NCBI RefSeq assembly: GCF_026151205.1
Contig: NC_087081.1
Span: forward strand, 16,232,837 to 16,296,836
Source: Bolinopsis microptera
Lineage: Eukaryota; Ctenophora; Tentaculata; Lobata; Bolinopsidae
Direction: 5' to 3'
DNA: 64,000 nucleotides
Shown here: piece by piece, positions 23,904-36,267 of the stretch
How positions within the stretch are numbered: position 1 is the first letter of the stretch
Layout of the letters: every line of letters starts with the position of its first letter
Program-made: the position numbers and the translations under genes
The notes under the pieces: model-generated
What the model was told of the DNA's origin: nothing
Databases searched by the model: none
What the model saw: the letters and a program-made list of their open reading frames with translations, nothing else

Positions 23904-24000
23904 AGGTTCATAACCTACCAGGACGCGCGCCGAGTTGGACTCGTCGACGGTCCTAATTGCTAATATTTGGAACAAATATTTTACGAGTATCACCCGTTAA
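23904..24000 (+). repeat. Dispersed repeat family B, copy 1
   Basis: A ~95-bp unit contains acctaccaggacgcgcgccg, agttggactcgtcgacggtc and acgagtatcacccgttaa. Other copies lie at 36692-36760 and 37085-37180 (same strand) and at 38307-38402 and 39677-39770 (inverted). Confidence 0.85.
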
Positions 24001-25750
24001 CGAGGGTGTCAATCCTTCGCAGCTCGGCGTGGCTCAGTGGTGCATCGAGCCAATCTAATTTCTAATGAAGGTGTGGTCGCGAGAAGCATTAGTAGCCATC
24101 TACTTTAAGGACATCGCCAAAATCGCAGATTTTCTGACCATTCCCACTGTCCGGGTGTGTCCGAATTTTCAAAACGTCCGGATTTCCAGCTACTTGGAAA
24201 TCCGGACAATTTAGAGTACAAATATGAAATAAAACCAACTCAAATTCATTTGTCATTGACAAGTTTCAACTTCAAGTAACTACACATTTTATTAATAATG
24301 ACTCATTGTTAATAAAATGTGTAGTTGATTGACGGTGTCAACCCATCGAAATCGTTGCTCTGCGAAGCAGAGCAACGCAGAATGCTAGTTTGCGCGGCGC
24401 GTCGAAGCGGCGAAGTCCTCCAAAATGTGCAGTACTAGTTACTTGAAATAGAAAATAATACATTTAGTGTCGAACAAGTTTAGCACAGTTACATTTAAGT
24501 ACTAATACAACTTATATATAATAAGTAGCCATCCAATCGAATAAGTTTTAAGGCAGTACTAGTAGGAGAATTATATGAAAGTTGTGTCCTGGCTTTCATG
24601 AGCTGCTCCATGGGAATCGACCCAGAAACCCTTACTAATACTGGATGGGGCTTAACTTTGAAAGTAAAAGAGTTGGAGACTTCCGGTTTTTTGTAACATG
24701 TTCCTCTTTTAAACATTAAAAGTAACGTTACCTCCCCAGGAGGATAATTCAAGACAACGTAGTTGTTGAGTTATCTCAAAATCTCCAGAAAAGTCCCATT
24801 TCGGGCCGATCAAAAGTTTGCAACTTTAACTTTGCGGATTCCTGTACTCTGATTGGCTGAATTGTGTCACGTGGTAGCTGCTTGAACATTGGAATGCGCC
24901 ACGCGTGCAAATCATGCTTAATGTCGCGCGCGATCAGGTCGAGCCGTCTGTTTAAATTAAACCATGACTCTAATTATACATGTAGTAGTACCACCACCAG
25001 CCAGAAACTTTTCCTGGGTTTCTTTGCAGTTTGCACTTTGGTCCTCCTGTGATTAGTGAAACGACAATGGGGGTCACGTTGACACACGCTGCAACCCCTT
25101 TTGTTCGCGCGGCGGCCGGCCGGCCGGCGTGCACGCTTCGCGTGCACGAGAGGTTATACTAATACAACGTGTTTGTTTGGGGACTGGTTTGTAAGCCAGC
25201 CAATGTTTACGAATATAATATTAATAACTTTATTACATAATCATAAATATATATCATAAATATTTCAAATCTGAAACACAAATTTGCACGCAGTTAATAA
25301 ACTGCGTGCAAATAGCAAGGGTCACGACGTGATACAATGTTTCATAACGCCATCAAACTGTGCAAAATATTAACATGGATCATCAAAAATGTAGCAGCAG
25401 TAGCAGAAATTTGCATTTGTAACTTTATCATTATTGATTATGCTGGTCGTAATGCCTTGTCATACGTTGTATGACCCGCCGCGCACGAAGTGCGCGGCTC
25501 CCCCTGTATCGTCAAAGACTATAGTGAAGCGACCGTGGGGGTCACCACGTGATACAAGTAATGCCTATGTTATTACTCGCTCAGTTTGGCAAACCGGAGA
25601 AAACTCTGATCTTTGGAAAAATCCTCTACAGCGTCATGGGATGTAATCTTTTAATTTTTTTCTATTAGCCAACATTCGACATTTTTCTTGAAAATATCCG
25701 GTCATGTCGCTCAACAAATTAATGAGTTGTAAGTGCCTCAGATCGAAAAA
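24001..25750. other. Degenerate repeat block with several short hairpins
   Basis: No gene found. The block holds perfect or near-perfect inverted repeats at 24176-24207, 24278-24328, 24355-24376, 25128-25148 and 25283-25315. A repeat at 24620-24890 is shared with 37455-37730. The segment at 24022-24055 has a tRNA A-box-like stretch (TGGCTCAGTGG) but no B box. Confidence 0.5.
24620..24890 (+). repeat. Dispersed repeat family C, copy 1
   Basis: Shares gagacttccggttttttg, cctccccaggagga-type and tgattggctgaattgt segments, in the same order and spacing, with 37455-37730. This is a diverged interspersed repeat of about 270 bp. Confidence 0.75.
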
Positions 25751-25807
25751 ACTTGGCTGGGTTTGACCAGACACCACCTAATCACGGTGTTATGAGCTTC
25801 TCACCAT

Positions 25808-25811
25808 TGGC

Positions 25812-25848
<37 letters not shown>

Positions 25849-27015
25849 CACCCTAATTTTTTTGTGAAACTTGGTTTCGAGATAGCAGTTGAACAACAAA
25901 CTAGGACCGGTGACCGAACTTTTGAGGGGGTCCTGGACCCCAACCGCCAAACGGTGCCCGCGGGGCAGCCACGCCCATATTTGGTCCAAATTAGGCCCAA
26001 TTTAGCCAAATACCCTCAACATGCCCAAAACCCAGATTTTAGGTGCTTTACTTGTAGCTAGTGGTCCCCTGAACTCGTATATGAATTTTCATCAAGATTG
26101 GACAAAAAATGACTGAGTTATGAGCCAAAAACCATATGCCCATATTTGGGTATACGCACCAAATTTGGTCGATTTTGGCCCATAAATTGGTCAAATATCA
26201 ATATTTTTGAATGAAACCAACTTTATATGGAAGGTAAGCCTATACTACACATTCTCTATGATTATCAGCTCAGTATCTACCTAACTGTGGATTCTGTGCT
26301 CAATTAATCGCAAAAAATGAACAAAATCGCCCATATCTCAGTTCGCGATATTTGCGAAACTGATTTCGTTCAAAACAATAGAACTCAATAGGGTTTCAAT
26401 ATTTTTACATGAAATTTTCAGAATCAACGTAGAATCGCATTTCGACCTTAAGTTTTCATATGGAATTTTGAGTTAGGCCTTTAAAAAAATTTGGCGGCCA
26501 AATTCTGAAAAATGCCCGATTAATTGAGCACAGAATCCACAGTTAGGTAGATACTGAGCTGATAATCATAGAGAATGTTTAGTATAGGCTTACCTTCCAT
26601 ATAAAGTTGGTTTCATTCAAAAATATTGATATTTGACCAATTTATGGGCCAAAATCGACCAAATTTGGTGCGTATACCCAAATATGGGCATATGGTTTTT
26701 GGCTCATAACTCAGTCATTTTTTGTCCAATCTTGATGAAAATTCATATACGAGTTCAGGGGACCACTAGCTACAAGTAAAGCACCTAAAATCTGGGTTTT
26801 GGGCAAGTTGAGGGTATTTGGCTAAATTGGGCCTAATTTGGACCAAATATGGGCGTGGCTGCCCCGCGGGCACCGTTTGGCGGTTGGGGTCTGGGACCCC
26901 CTCAAAAGTTCGGTCACCGGTCTTAGTTTGTTGGTCAACTGCTATCTCGAAACCAAGTTTCACAAAAAAATCAGGGTGAACCCCCCCCCCCCCCCCCCCC
27001 CTTAACAATGGTCAA
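25808..27015. mobile_element. Large foldback element with ~500-bp inverted arms
   Basis: The left arm (about 25808-26322) and right arm (about 26511-27015) are inverted copies separated by roughly 200 bp. For example, ggttcaccctaattttt on the left matches a complement with aaaaaaatcagggtgaacc on the right, and gattctgtgctcaattaatc pairs at the inner ends. Each arm carries the same short open frame (FVKLGFEIAV...CFTCS), which I regard as non-genic. Poly-G and poly-C runs mark the outer ends. The family is not recognised. A single strand would form a very long hairpin. Confidence 0.85.
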
Positions 27016-27236
27016 AAAATAGTCCATTAACAATGTTATTGTTAATGGTCTGGCCCGGCGAGCACTTGCCATCGGGCCATTTCGAGAAGATTTTCGAGAA
27101 CATTTCGAGAAGAAAGCGGCGCGCGCTACTTCGAAGAAATTTAGACGAGTAACATCCGTCAATATTTTTATTTCAATCCTGCCTCATTTTGTATCCGGGA
27201 TACTATCCCTTACAATACGTAGCAAATTACTTGGGG

Positions 27237-27312
27237 ATCCCAGGCTATTGTGTTCATAAACATGAATAGAGATTCGGCGGAATGACAGGCTGAGCACCGC
27301 CCGGTAAGTAGC
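27237..27312 (-). repeat. Dispersed repeat family A, copy 2 (inverted)
   Basis: Contains the complement of the family A core (ggcggaatgacaggctgagc). It is duplicated at 30681-30755 by the segmental duplication. Confidence 0.8.
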
Positions 27313-28959
27313 AAATCGCGAATCTGCGAATCACCCTGGTCACTAATAGTAATTTATACTTCAACTTGGATAGTTGGATCAATCCATTTATTTACTTCGC
27401 AGGTAACTCTGCTTTCGAGGAATTTACCAACAAAAAAACTTTTGTATTAGAGACAAAGTTCGACAATTCAAAAGGATGTTTTAGCTACAAGGGCTAGGTC
27501 TGACGATCCGTTAATGTTATTTCAAATTGACTCTAAATGAATATTAATCGTTAATATTTTAACATGAACTGTTAAATTGCTGTCAACATTCTGTACAAAC
27601 TTCGTAAAAAACCCGGTATAAAAAGGTTGAAGATCATTTTTTATTACTAATGAAAAAATTATTAGGGAGCGTTCACATATAACGTCAGCAAGATTTTGCC
27701 CAATTTTACCCCCCCCCATCCCCCCTGTCAGCAACTGTCAGCATTGAGCGACCCCCTCCCCCCTAATGACGTCAGCATTTTCCAGACGGGGTTTAATGCT
27801 TGGGGAGAGGTCTTCAACTCAGTTCTTAGTTTAGGGTAATACTGTCAAAGGATCACATTTATCCACTGTTACACCTGAACAACATGATTTATATCGAAAC
27901 CACAATAGTCCAACTCAGGGAAGGCAGGGAGAATAGAAGTCGATTATGAAATTGATCATAGTCATTGCTCGCAGAGTTCGTGCCGCTGCTTAATGTTTAT
28001 CTAAAGAACCCACAAGTATTGACCGCGGATCATTTTCCCATTGATCATCCACCGTAAATACCTGTAATACTAATTATAAAGTCATCTTTACTACACGAGG
28101 ATAGTTTTCAATAAAATCTACCATTTTATCACATGAATTCTGTGACCTCATGTGCCTCTTCTTTTTTATAATTAAGTTCTGCCATGTTTGAAGTCTGGTG
28201 TGATTGTTTCACGAGAATTATTATCAGAAATTTCAGTTAAAAAATAACATGATCTGGAGTTAGAGATCACCACGTGCGGTTCCAGATCACTATTATACGC
28301 ACGTGCATTATCTCAATATAAAGGAGCTGTTGCTCCAGGTCTTTTTACCAGCTGCTGCACCACCTTCTGGTCTATTTTCTTAGGTTAATAATAATATTGA
28401 TGATTAGTGAAAGCTGAATCACCTTGGTGTGCAATATAATATTTATTGCAGTACGTTTATAAATTTTACCAGTATACCTACTGCACGATTCAACGTTTTG
28501 TTTTATCTTGGCTGATTATTTGATTTCTCGATACAAGAAAAGCCTCTAGCAATTTCAATAGTGAAATGTGAGTGAGGAGAGCCCTGTGTAGAGTGTTCGC
28601 GTATAAATAGCACGTACCTTATCGGCCATTTTAATGTCCGTTAAAATAAAGTCCGTTTACTAGTTATAAGGTCCGTTCAACTTCAAGTCAAAGTCTGTTG
28701 AATTTTTCCCACGAAAGTATTCCACTACGAACATATTTTCCAGGATATGACTACTTTTTAATTTCGGTAAATTCCAATTTCTACAATCGGACTAAATTAT
28801 ATCACCATTTTTACTGCTAACGACTGCTTTTTTATTTGTACTAGTGCGTTGTTCGTTTGATTAAATTCCTTCTCAAATAAACAGTTCATTAAACAAGCAC
28901 CTAGTTCAGGTTGAATTAAGTTTTACCTTACTTAAGAAAGACGAGTGGCAGCAAAAGAA
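27313..28959 (+). other. Upstream region of the truncated receptor copy
   Basis: No gene seen. It holds a C-rich run with gacgtcagc near 27709-27775, CACGTG sites near 28270-28305, and a TATAAA-type sequence at 28317-28323. The intact copy has the same sequence at 30760-32408. Confidence 0.5.
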
Positions 28960-29575
28960 ATGTGGGCAGGTTCAATGATGATGATGTGTATAACAACAGG
29001 TCTTACTCACGGTCTAGGTAAACTACTGTACAAGTGATTTTGTAAAAATGTGTTTTAAATTTTAACAATATGCAAACAATTTTAAAATGATTAAGACTAA
29101 TGTATTAACCGAGTGAATAATTTCAGGAAATTCCCAGTACATGGAAGTGAACAACTTATTTCTGACCGAACTATCTGAAAATGGAACATTCAAATGTTAT
29201 CGAGAGGACAAATACTTCAAGATCCTGTCAAGCTATGAACTTGAAAACAAGGACAATCAGGGAGCACCTTTAAAAGCACACCGGGTGAGCCAAAAATGTT
29301 ATGATGACATCGGAACTGAGCTTGGGTCGTATCAGGCGTGTATTGTTAACGGCTATACTAAAGGTGGGTCCTGTGGTAAAGTTTGTTCTGATTATAATGA
29401 GAATCACTTGGTATGGCCAGTAGTTTTACCCCCAGAGACAATGTGTGATGGCGTAGAGGACTGTCAGGATCTAGGACCGGTGACCGAACTTTTGAGGGGG
29501 TCCTGGACCCCAACCGCCAAACGGTGCCCGCGGGGCAGCCACGCCCATATTTGGTCCAAATTAGGCCCAATTTAG
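28960..29575 (+). pseudogene. Truncated 5' copy of the LDLa receptor gene
   Basis: Exon 1 (28960-29017, signal-peptide exon) and the first 344 bases of exon 2 (29127-29470) match the intact gene at 32409-32919. The match includes both splice sites, with only one or two base differences. At 29470, in the middle of the first LDLa module (CDGVEDCQD), the frame runs into duplicated foldback-element sequence and stops at 29573-29575. The product would be a secreted fragment without membrane segments. It arose as the 5' copy of the tandem duplication and still has its full upstream region, so it could be transcribed. Confidence 0.9.
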
Positions 29576-32500
29576 CCAAATACCCTCAACATGCCCAAAA
29601 CCCAGATTTTAGGTGCTTTACTTGTAGCTAGTGGTCCCCTGAACTCGTATATGAATTTTCATCAAGATTGGACAAAAAATGACTGAGTTATGAGCCAAAA
29701 ACCATATGCCCATATTTGGGTATACGCACCAAATTTGGTCGATTTTGGCCCATAAATTGGTCAAATATCAATATTTTTGAATGAAACCAACTTTATATGG
29801 AAGGTAAGCCTATACTACACATTCTCTATGATTATCAGCTCAGTATCTACCTAACTGTGGATTCTGTGCTCAATTAATCGCAAAAAATGAACAAAATCGC
29901 CCATATCTCAGTTCGCGATATTTCATATGGAATTTTGAGTTAGGCCTTTAAAAAAATTTGGCGGCCAAATTCTGAAAAATGCCCGATTAATTGAGCACAG
30001 AATCCACAGTTAGGTAGATACTGAGCTGATAATCATAGAGAATGTTTAGTATAGGCTTACCTTCCATATAAAGTTGGTTTCATTCAAAAATATTGATATT
30101 TGACCAATTTATGGGCCAAAATCGACCAAATTTGGTGCGTATACCCAAATATGGGCATATGGTTTTTGGCTCATAACTCAGTCATTTTTTGTCCAATCTT
30201 GATGAAAATTCATATACGAGTTCAGGGGACCACTAGCTACAAGTAAAGCACCTAAAATCTGGGTTTTGGGCAAGTTGAGGGTATTTGGCTAAATTGGGCC
30301 TAATTTGGACCAAATATGGGCGTGGCTGCCCCGCGGGCACCGTTTGGCGGTTGGGGTCTGGGACCCCCTCAAAAGTTCGGTCACCGGTCTTAGTTTGTTG
30401 GTCAACTGCTATCTCGAAACCAAGTTTCACAAAAAAATCAGGGTGAACCCCCCCCCCCCTTAACAATGGTCAAAAAATAGTCCATTAACAATGTTATTGT
30501 TAATGGTCTGGCCCGGCGAGCACTTGCCATCGGGCCATTTCGAGAAGATTTTCGAGAACATTTCGAGAAGAAAGCGGCGCGCGCTACTTCGAAGAAATTT
30601 AGACGAGTAACATCCGTCAATATTTTTATTTCAATCCTGCCTCATTTTGTATCCCTTACAATACGTAGCAAATTACTTGGGGATCCCAGGCTATTGTGTT
30701 CATAAACATGAATAGAGATTCGGCGGAATGACAGGCTGAGCACCGCCCGGTAAGTAGCAAATCGCGAATCTGCGAATCACCCTGGTCACTAATAGTAATT
30801 TATACTTCAACTTGGATAGTTGGATCAATCCATTTATTTACTTCGCAGGTAACTCTGCTTTCGAGGAATTTACCAAAAAAAAAACTTTTGTATTAGAGAC
30901 AAAGTTCGACAATTCAAAAGGATGTTTTAGCTACAAGGGCTAGGTCTGACGATCCGTTAATGTTATTTCAAATTGACTCTAAATGAATATTAATCGTTAA
31001 TATTTTAACATGAACTGTTAAATTGCTGTCAACATTCTGTACAAACTTCGTAAAAAACCCGGTATAAAAAGGTTGAAGATCATTTTTTATTACTAATGAA
31101 AAAATTATTAGGGAGCGTTCACATATAACGTCAGCAAGATTTTGCCCAATTTTACCCCCCCCCCCCCATCCCCCCTGTCAGCAACTGTCAGCATTGAGCG
31201 ACCCCCCTCCCCCTAATGACGTCAGCATTTTCCAGACGGGGTTTAATGCTTGGGGAGAGGTCTTCAACTCAGTTCTTAGTTTAGGGTAATACTGTCAAAG
31301 GATCACATTTATCCACTGTTACACCTGAACAACATGATTTATATCGAAACCACAATAGTCCAACTCAGGGAAGGCAGGGAGAATAGAAGTCGATTATGAA
31401 ATTGATCATAGTCATTGCTCGCAGAGTTCGTGCCGCTGCTTAATGTTTATCTAAAGAACCCACAAGTATTGACCGCGGATCATTTTCCCATTGATCATCC
31501 ACCGTAAATACCTGTAATACTAATTATAAAGTCATCTTTACTACACGAGGATAGTTTTCAATAAAATCTACCATTTTATCACATGAATTCTGTGACCTCA
31601 TGTGCCTCTTCTTTTTTATAATTAAGTTCTGCCATGTTTGAAGTCTGGTGTGATTGTTTCACGAGAATTATTATCAGAAATTTCAGTTAAAAAATAACAT
31701 GATCTGGAGTTAGAGATCACCACGTGCGGTTCCAGATCACTATTATACGCACGTGCATTATCTCAATATAAAGGAGCTGTTGCTCCAGGTCTTTTTACCA
31801 GCTGCTGCACCACCTTCTGGTCTATTTTCTTAGGTTAATAATAATATTGATGATTAGTGAAAGCTGAATCACCTTGGTGTGCAATATAATATTTATTGCA
31901 GTACGTTTATAAATTTTACCAGTATACCTACTGCACGATTCAACGTTTTGTTTTATCTTGGCTGATTATTTGATTTCTCGATACAAGAAAAGCCTCTAGC
32001 AATTTCAATAGTGAAATGTGAGTGAGGAGAGCCCTGTGTAGAGTGTTCGCGTATAATAGCACGTACCTTATCGGCCATTTTAATGTCCGTTAAAATAAAG
32101 TCCGTTTACTAGTTATAAGGTCCGTTCAACTTCAAGTCAAAGTCTGTTGAATTTTTCCCACGAAAGTATTCCACTACGAACATATTTTCCAGGATATGAC
32201 TACTTTTTAATTTCGGTAAATTCCAATTTCTACAATCGGACTAAATTATATCACCATTTTTACTGCTAACGACTGCTTTTTTATTTGTACTAGTGCGTTG
32301 TTCGTTTGATTAAATTCCTTCTCAAATAAACAGTTCATTAAACAAGCACCTAGTTCAGGTTGAATTAAGTTTTACCTTACTTAAGAAAGACGAGTGGCAG
32401 CAAAAGAAATGTGGGCAGGTTCAATGATGATGATGTGTATAACAACAGGTCTTACTCACGGTCTAGGTAAACTACTGTACAAGTGATTTTGTAAAAATGT

Positions 32501-32919
32501 GTTTTAAATTTTAACAATATGCAAACAATTTTAAAATGATTAAGACTAATGTATTAACCGAGTGAATAATTTCAGGAAATTCCCAGTACATGGAAGTGAA
32601 CAACTTATTTCTGACCGAACTATCTGAAAATGGAACATTCAAATGTTATCGAGAGGACAAATACTTTAAGATCCTGTCAAGCTATGAACTTGAAAACAAG
32701 GACAATCAGGGAGCACCTTTAAAAGCACACCGGGTGAGCCAAAAATGTTATGATGACATCGGAACTGAGCTTGGGTCGTATCAGGCGTGTATTGTTAACG
32801 GCTATACTAAAGGTGGGTCCTGTGGTAAAGTTTGTTCTGATTATAATGAGAATCACTTGGTATGGCCAGTAGTTTTACCCCCAGAGACAATGTGTGATGG
32901 CGTAGAGGACTGTCAGGAT
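29471..32919 (+). repeat. Tandem segmental duplication, copy 2 (3449 bp)
   Basis: Nearly identical to 25901-29470. It differs mainly by a deletion of about 100 bp in the foldback loop (junction gatatttcatatgg, with a shared ttt), a 12-bp deletion near 30653, shorter C runs and scattered single bases. The right end continues uninterrupted into the intact receptor exon. Confidence 0.95.
31767..31773 (+). promoter_or_regulatory. Candidate TATA box for the receptor gene
   Basis: TATAAAG lies about 640 bp upstream of the receptor ATG, 25-45 bp before a pyrimidine-rich stretch (aggtctttttacc). Two CACGTG sites lie 25-50 bp upstream. A leader intron would be needed to shorten the 5' UTR. This is weak evidence. 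Confidence 0.25.
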
Positions 32920-35900
32920 GGTTCGGACGAGGATAATTGTGGTGAAGATATTGCGGGGAGATACTGTGCTGCAGATTTCAGTCAACAGATTCCAAAGGAG
33001 TACCTGTGTGATGGGTCTGTACATTATTGCGTAAAAGACAGGCCAGAGATTAAAGATGAATCGGACTGGTGGTGCAACAATGGTAATAGGCCTGGTGCGG
33101 TCGAGAGGATCAAATGCCAAAACATGAAAGGTTTCTTGCATCCAGCAAAGTTCTGTGATGGTACTAACGACTGTGGAGATGCTTATAATTCTGATGATGG
33201 TCCTTATGATGAGTTAAGATGCAATTCTACCCAAAATGAGTCTTATCTGAATGCTGATGGTGGCAGGCTGTGTCAGGACAATGTGACAGGTGATATCAGA
33301 TATCTTTATCCTGAGCAGATCTGTGGTAATCCTAGAGTAACCACGGGTGCTGTTGAAACAGAGGATTTTCGGCCATGCTGGAAAAAGCTTGATCAAATAC
33401 ATTGCAACAAAGAACATACAAGTGTTCATGGCTTAAGATGTCTTCTCGAATATTATTTGGAAAAATACGTAACAGAGAACACACACGAGTATTTTGACCA
33501 TGAGTTACGAAACAGACTGTCAAATAATACCTATAACGAAGAACGAGAAGAAACCATAATATCAAAATACCTGCTCTGTGACGGTGATAGGGATTGCGAA
33601 AATGGTATCGATGAGAAATGTCAAGACCCAAATGAAATGATTGATAATAAAAACAAAAAGGTTAGCGACCAAAATGATATGAATAATATCGCTCGAACGT
33701 GTCTGATACATAGACATCACATTTGTGATGGCTACAGAGATTGTCTAGAAGGAGAAGATGAACTAGACAGTATTTGCGAGACTGACGATTGGCAGAAGCT
33801 GCCTGGGTGTGTGAGAGTAGGAGCCAGGAACTTCGCGGATAGCACCAAAACAAGTTTGATTCATGTAGATTGGATCAAGGATACTATCACAGATTGCAGA
33901 AATGGAGTAGACGAAGAAGATAGAACACAGATTTGTCCGGTCACTTTTACGAATGGAGACCGGCAGCTAAGAAGTTTCAAAGGCGAATGTCCCGAAGTGT
34001 ACAAATGTACAGATGAAATGGAGAATCGGGACAGCTACGTTGAAATCTTTGACCTATGCCAGTCAAGTCTAGACACTTGTGAACGCCAAAACAGAATCTG
34101 TCAGGCAGCAAAGAGAAGACCATCCATAGAAACAACGCCAATCAAAACTTCAAGGGTAGAAGTAGAAGGTATCATCGCCACTAAACATGTGGCCCCTTGT
34201 TTACCTGGTTTGATGAAATATAGACAGTTCAACTGCACGACCAGTGATCAGCATATCTTTGGATCTAAGAATAGGACCTCTGGAATAATGAACACAACTT
34301 GGGTCTATGAAGACAAGGTGCGTGATTGTTCTTATTACTTCGGAGAGACGTTTCTTTTCCTGACATGCAACGATCTTTGTTTTTCAAGGGAAGAATATGC
34401 CCGTTATTGGTACTATTTACATCGGCCATATATTCAACCTCGGAAATGTCCTTTTAAACAACCAAAATACCAAGATGATCTCTTTAGAGACTCTAGAGAA
34501 ACTTATCCAGTAGCAAGAATCACAGTTGAAGACGAGTTTAAAAGTGGAGATATTAAATTGAGATTGGTTGCTAAAATTAAGGACGGTTATCAGCTAAAAT
34601 GGTTTGGATGTGATAATGGCAGAGTGGTTCTTTTGAACGAAGTTTGTAATTTGGTAAACGATTGCGGAGATAACTCTGACGAATTGTACTGCTCTAATTC
34701 AGTGAGCTGCCGAGTTGCAACTGGTTATAATTATGATTCGGATTTCTCAAAAGTATCAAGAATACCACTATCATCGTTCAATGATGGAAAAGTCAATTGC
34801 AAAATAGTAAATGATTATAGTTCTAGGATGAATGACGAGTGTACCTCTCCATGGCTTTCTTTTCTTCTGGGTGAATACTCGGGAAACACCTACACATTTG
34901 CGATTGCCTTTGGTGTGCTGGCAACGGCTATAAATTCTTTTGTCATAGCAAAGAATATTTGGTCTTTGCGGAAAACCACAATGAAGTCGGTGTTATTTGG
35001 AGACACTATATATATTCTCATGATATCTGTTGGGGACTTTTGCATAGGTGTCTATCTTTTATTGTTAATAAAGAACCACTCGAGTTTCGGAACTAAATAC
35101 TGTTCTGAAAAATTTCGCTGGCTCTCATCGAACACGTGTAATTTCTTGGGAGCCCTTAGCACTTTTGGTTCGCAGATTTCACTGCTCTCGATGACTGTCA
35201 TGAGTATTTTGCGAGCAAGAAATCTCTCCAAATCACTTTCGTTTCGTTTTTCGAGACGACTTTTGGCAGTCTACATCATTTTGGCATTGGCAGTTGTAAT
35301 TCTGTCTGTTGCAATAGCGGTAACACCTCTCCTGGATATTTTCGAAGATTACTTCTTGAACGGACAAGTGTATGGAGATTCATACCAGCATCCGAAAGAG
35401 CAAATAAAAATATCTTTTCTCCTTGGACAGCAAACCAAGCGGGACCTTGTCAGTGTTATTGATGCTCATTACGGCTCAACAATCCAAAAGAAACTACTCC
35501 AAAATGGAGAAGGCTTAAGATGGAGTGAAATCAGGCGTCTCTTTGAAGGCATGTTCACAGGATTTTGGAGGAATAAAGATAGTGAAATTTCCGGAATCCC
35601 CTTTGGAAGAGTTGGATTTTATGGAAGTAGTGCAGTCTGTCTCTTTAAATACTTCGTCACCAAAGATGATCCTCAGCATATGTTCTCGATAGCAATATTG
35701 GGGCTGAATTTGGCTTGTTTCGTGATCATCACAGCATCCTACTTGAAAATTCTGCACCAGACCACCAAGTCTAGTCAAGCTGTAGCCGGAGCCAGGGCCA
35801 ACAAATCCATTTTGCTCCAGACAAAGATATCGATGATAATCCTCTCAGATGCAGTATGCTGGCTGCCCTTCATTACCTACGCTTTTCTTCACTATACCGA

Positions 35901-36267
35901 GGTTGAAAATGCAGAGAAGCACTATCTTTTCTTCTCCGTCATCCTTCTACCTGTAAACTCAGTTGTCAACCCAATCATCTACCACTACAACCATTCATAC
36001 GTCAAACAGAAGGGCAGGGAGGTCTTGGCGAGGGTCCGTTCCAGTGATTGTTATTTGGGCTCCGTTTTCTTCCTATCTGAACTTCTCACCAGCACCGTAA
36101 CTTTATTATCAGGTTATGACATCCGATCCACGATCCAACCGATTCTAAAAAGAGTAAATCCTCATTTGGTCTCAACCGTAGTGAGATATAAAGTTGAGAA
36201 CTCTCAAGTTGAAATCGAAGACACTGACATGAAGGAGGATTCTCTCGTTGAAATCGAATGTGATTAA
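32409..36267 (+). CDS. LDLa-repeat rhodopsin-like G-protein-coupled receptor
   Basis: Exon 1 is 32409-32466 and exon 2 is 32576-36267, joined in phase 1 to give 1249 residues. Exon 1 (MWAGSMMMMCITTGLTHGLG) supplies a probable signal peptide. The ectodomain of about 770 residues has several Cys-rich LDLa or LDLa-like modules with the CDG...DC.DGSDE..C calcium-cage pattern. The clearest are near residue 126 (CDGVEDCQDGSDEDNC) and just before the membrane (CNLVNDCGDNSDELYC). I see no leucine-rich repeats, unlike relaxin receptors or snail GRL101. Seven hydrophobic segments start near residue 790. TM6 has CWLP and TM7 ends NPIIY (residue ~1151), typical of class A. The TM3 end lacks a DRY/ERW motif. 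The loop between TM4 and TM5 is about 100 residues, far longer than usual, but keeps the loop-2 Cys (SSAVCLF). Ligand unknown. It probably signals from the plasma membrane through G proteins. Confidence 0.9.

Larger units (their letters stand above)
25901..29470 (+). repeat. Tandem segmental duplication, copy 1 (3570 bp)
   Basis: This segment starts inside the left foldback arm (ctaggaccggtgaccgaac) and ends inside the first large exon of the receptor gene (gactgtcaggat). It is repeated almost identically as 29471-32919. It carries the right half of the foldback element, the receptor's upstream region, exon 1 and the start of exon 2. Confidence 0.95.

Noticed and set aside
24022-24090. tRNA or tRNA-derived SINE
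   Set aside because: TGGCTCAGTGG matches an A box and recurs near 38451, but no B box or cloverleaf can be built.
25753-27008. 102- and 80-codon ORFs in the foldback arms (also at 30233-30466)
   Set aside because: The same short frame appears in both arms only because the arms are near-identical. It contains a homopolymer-encoded Gly run and matches no family I know.
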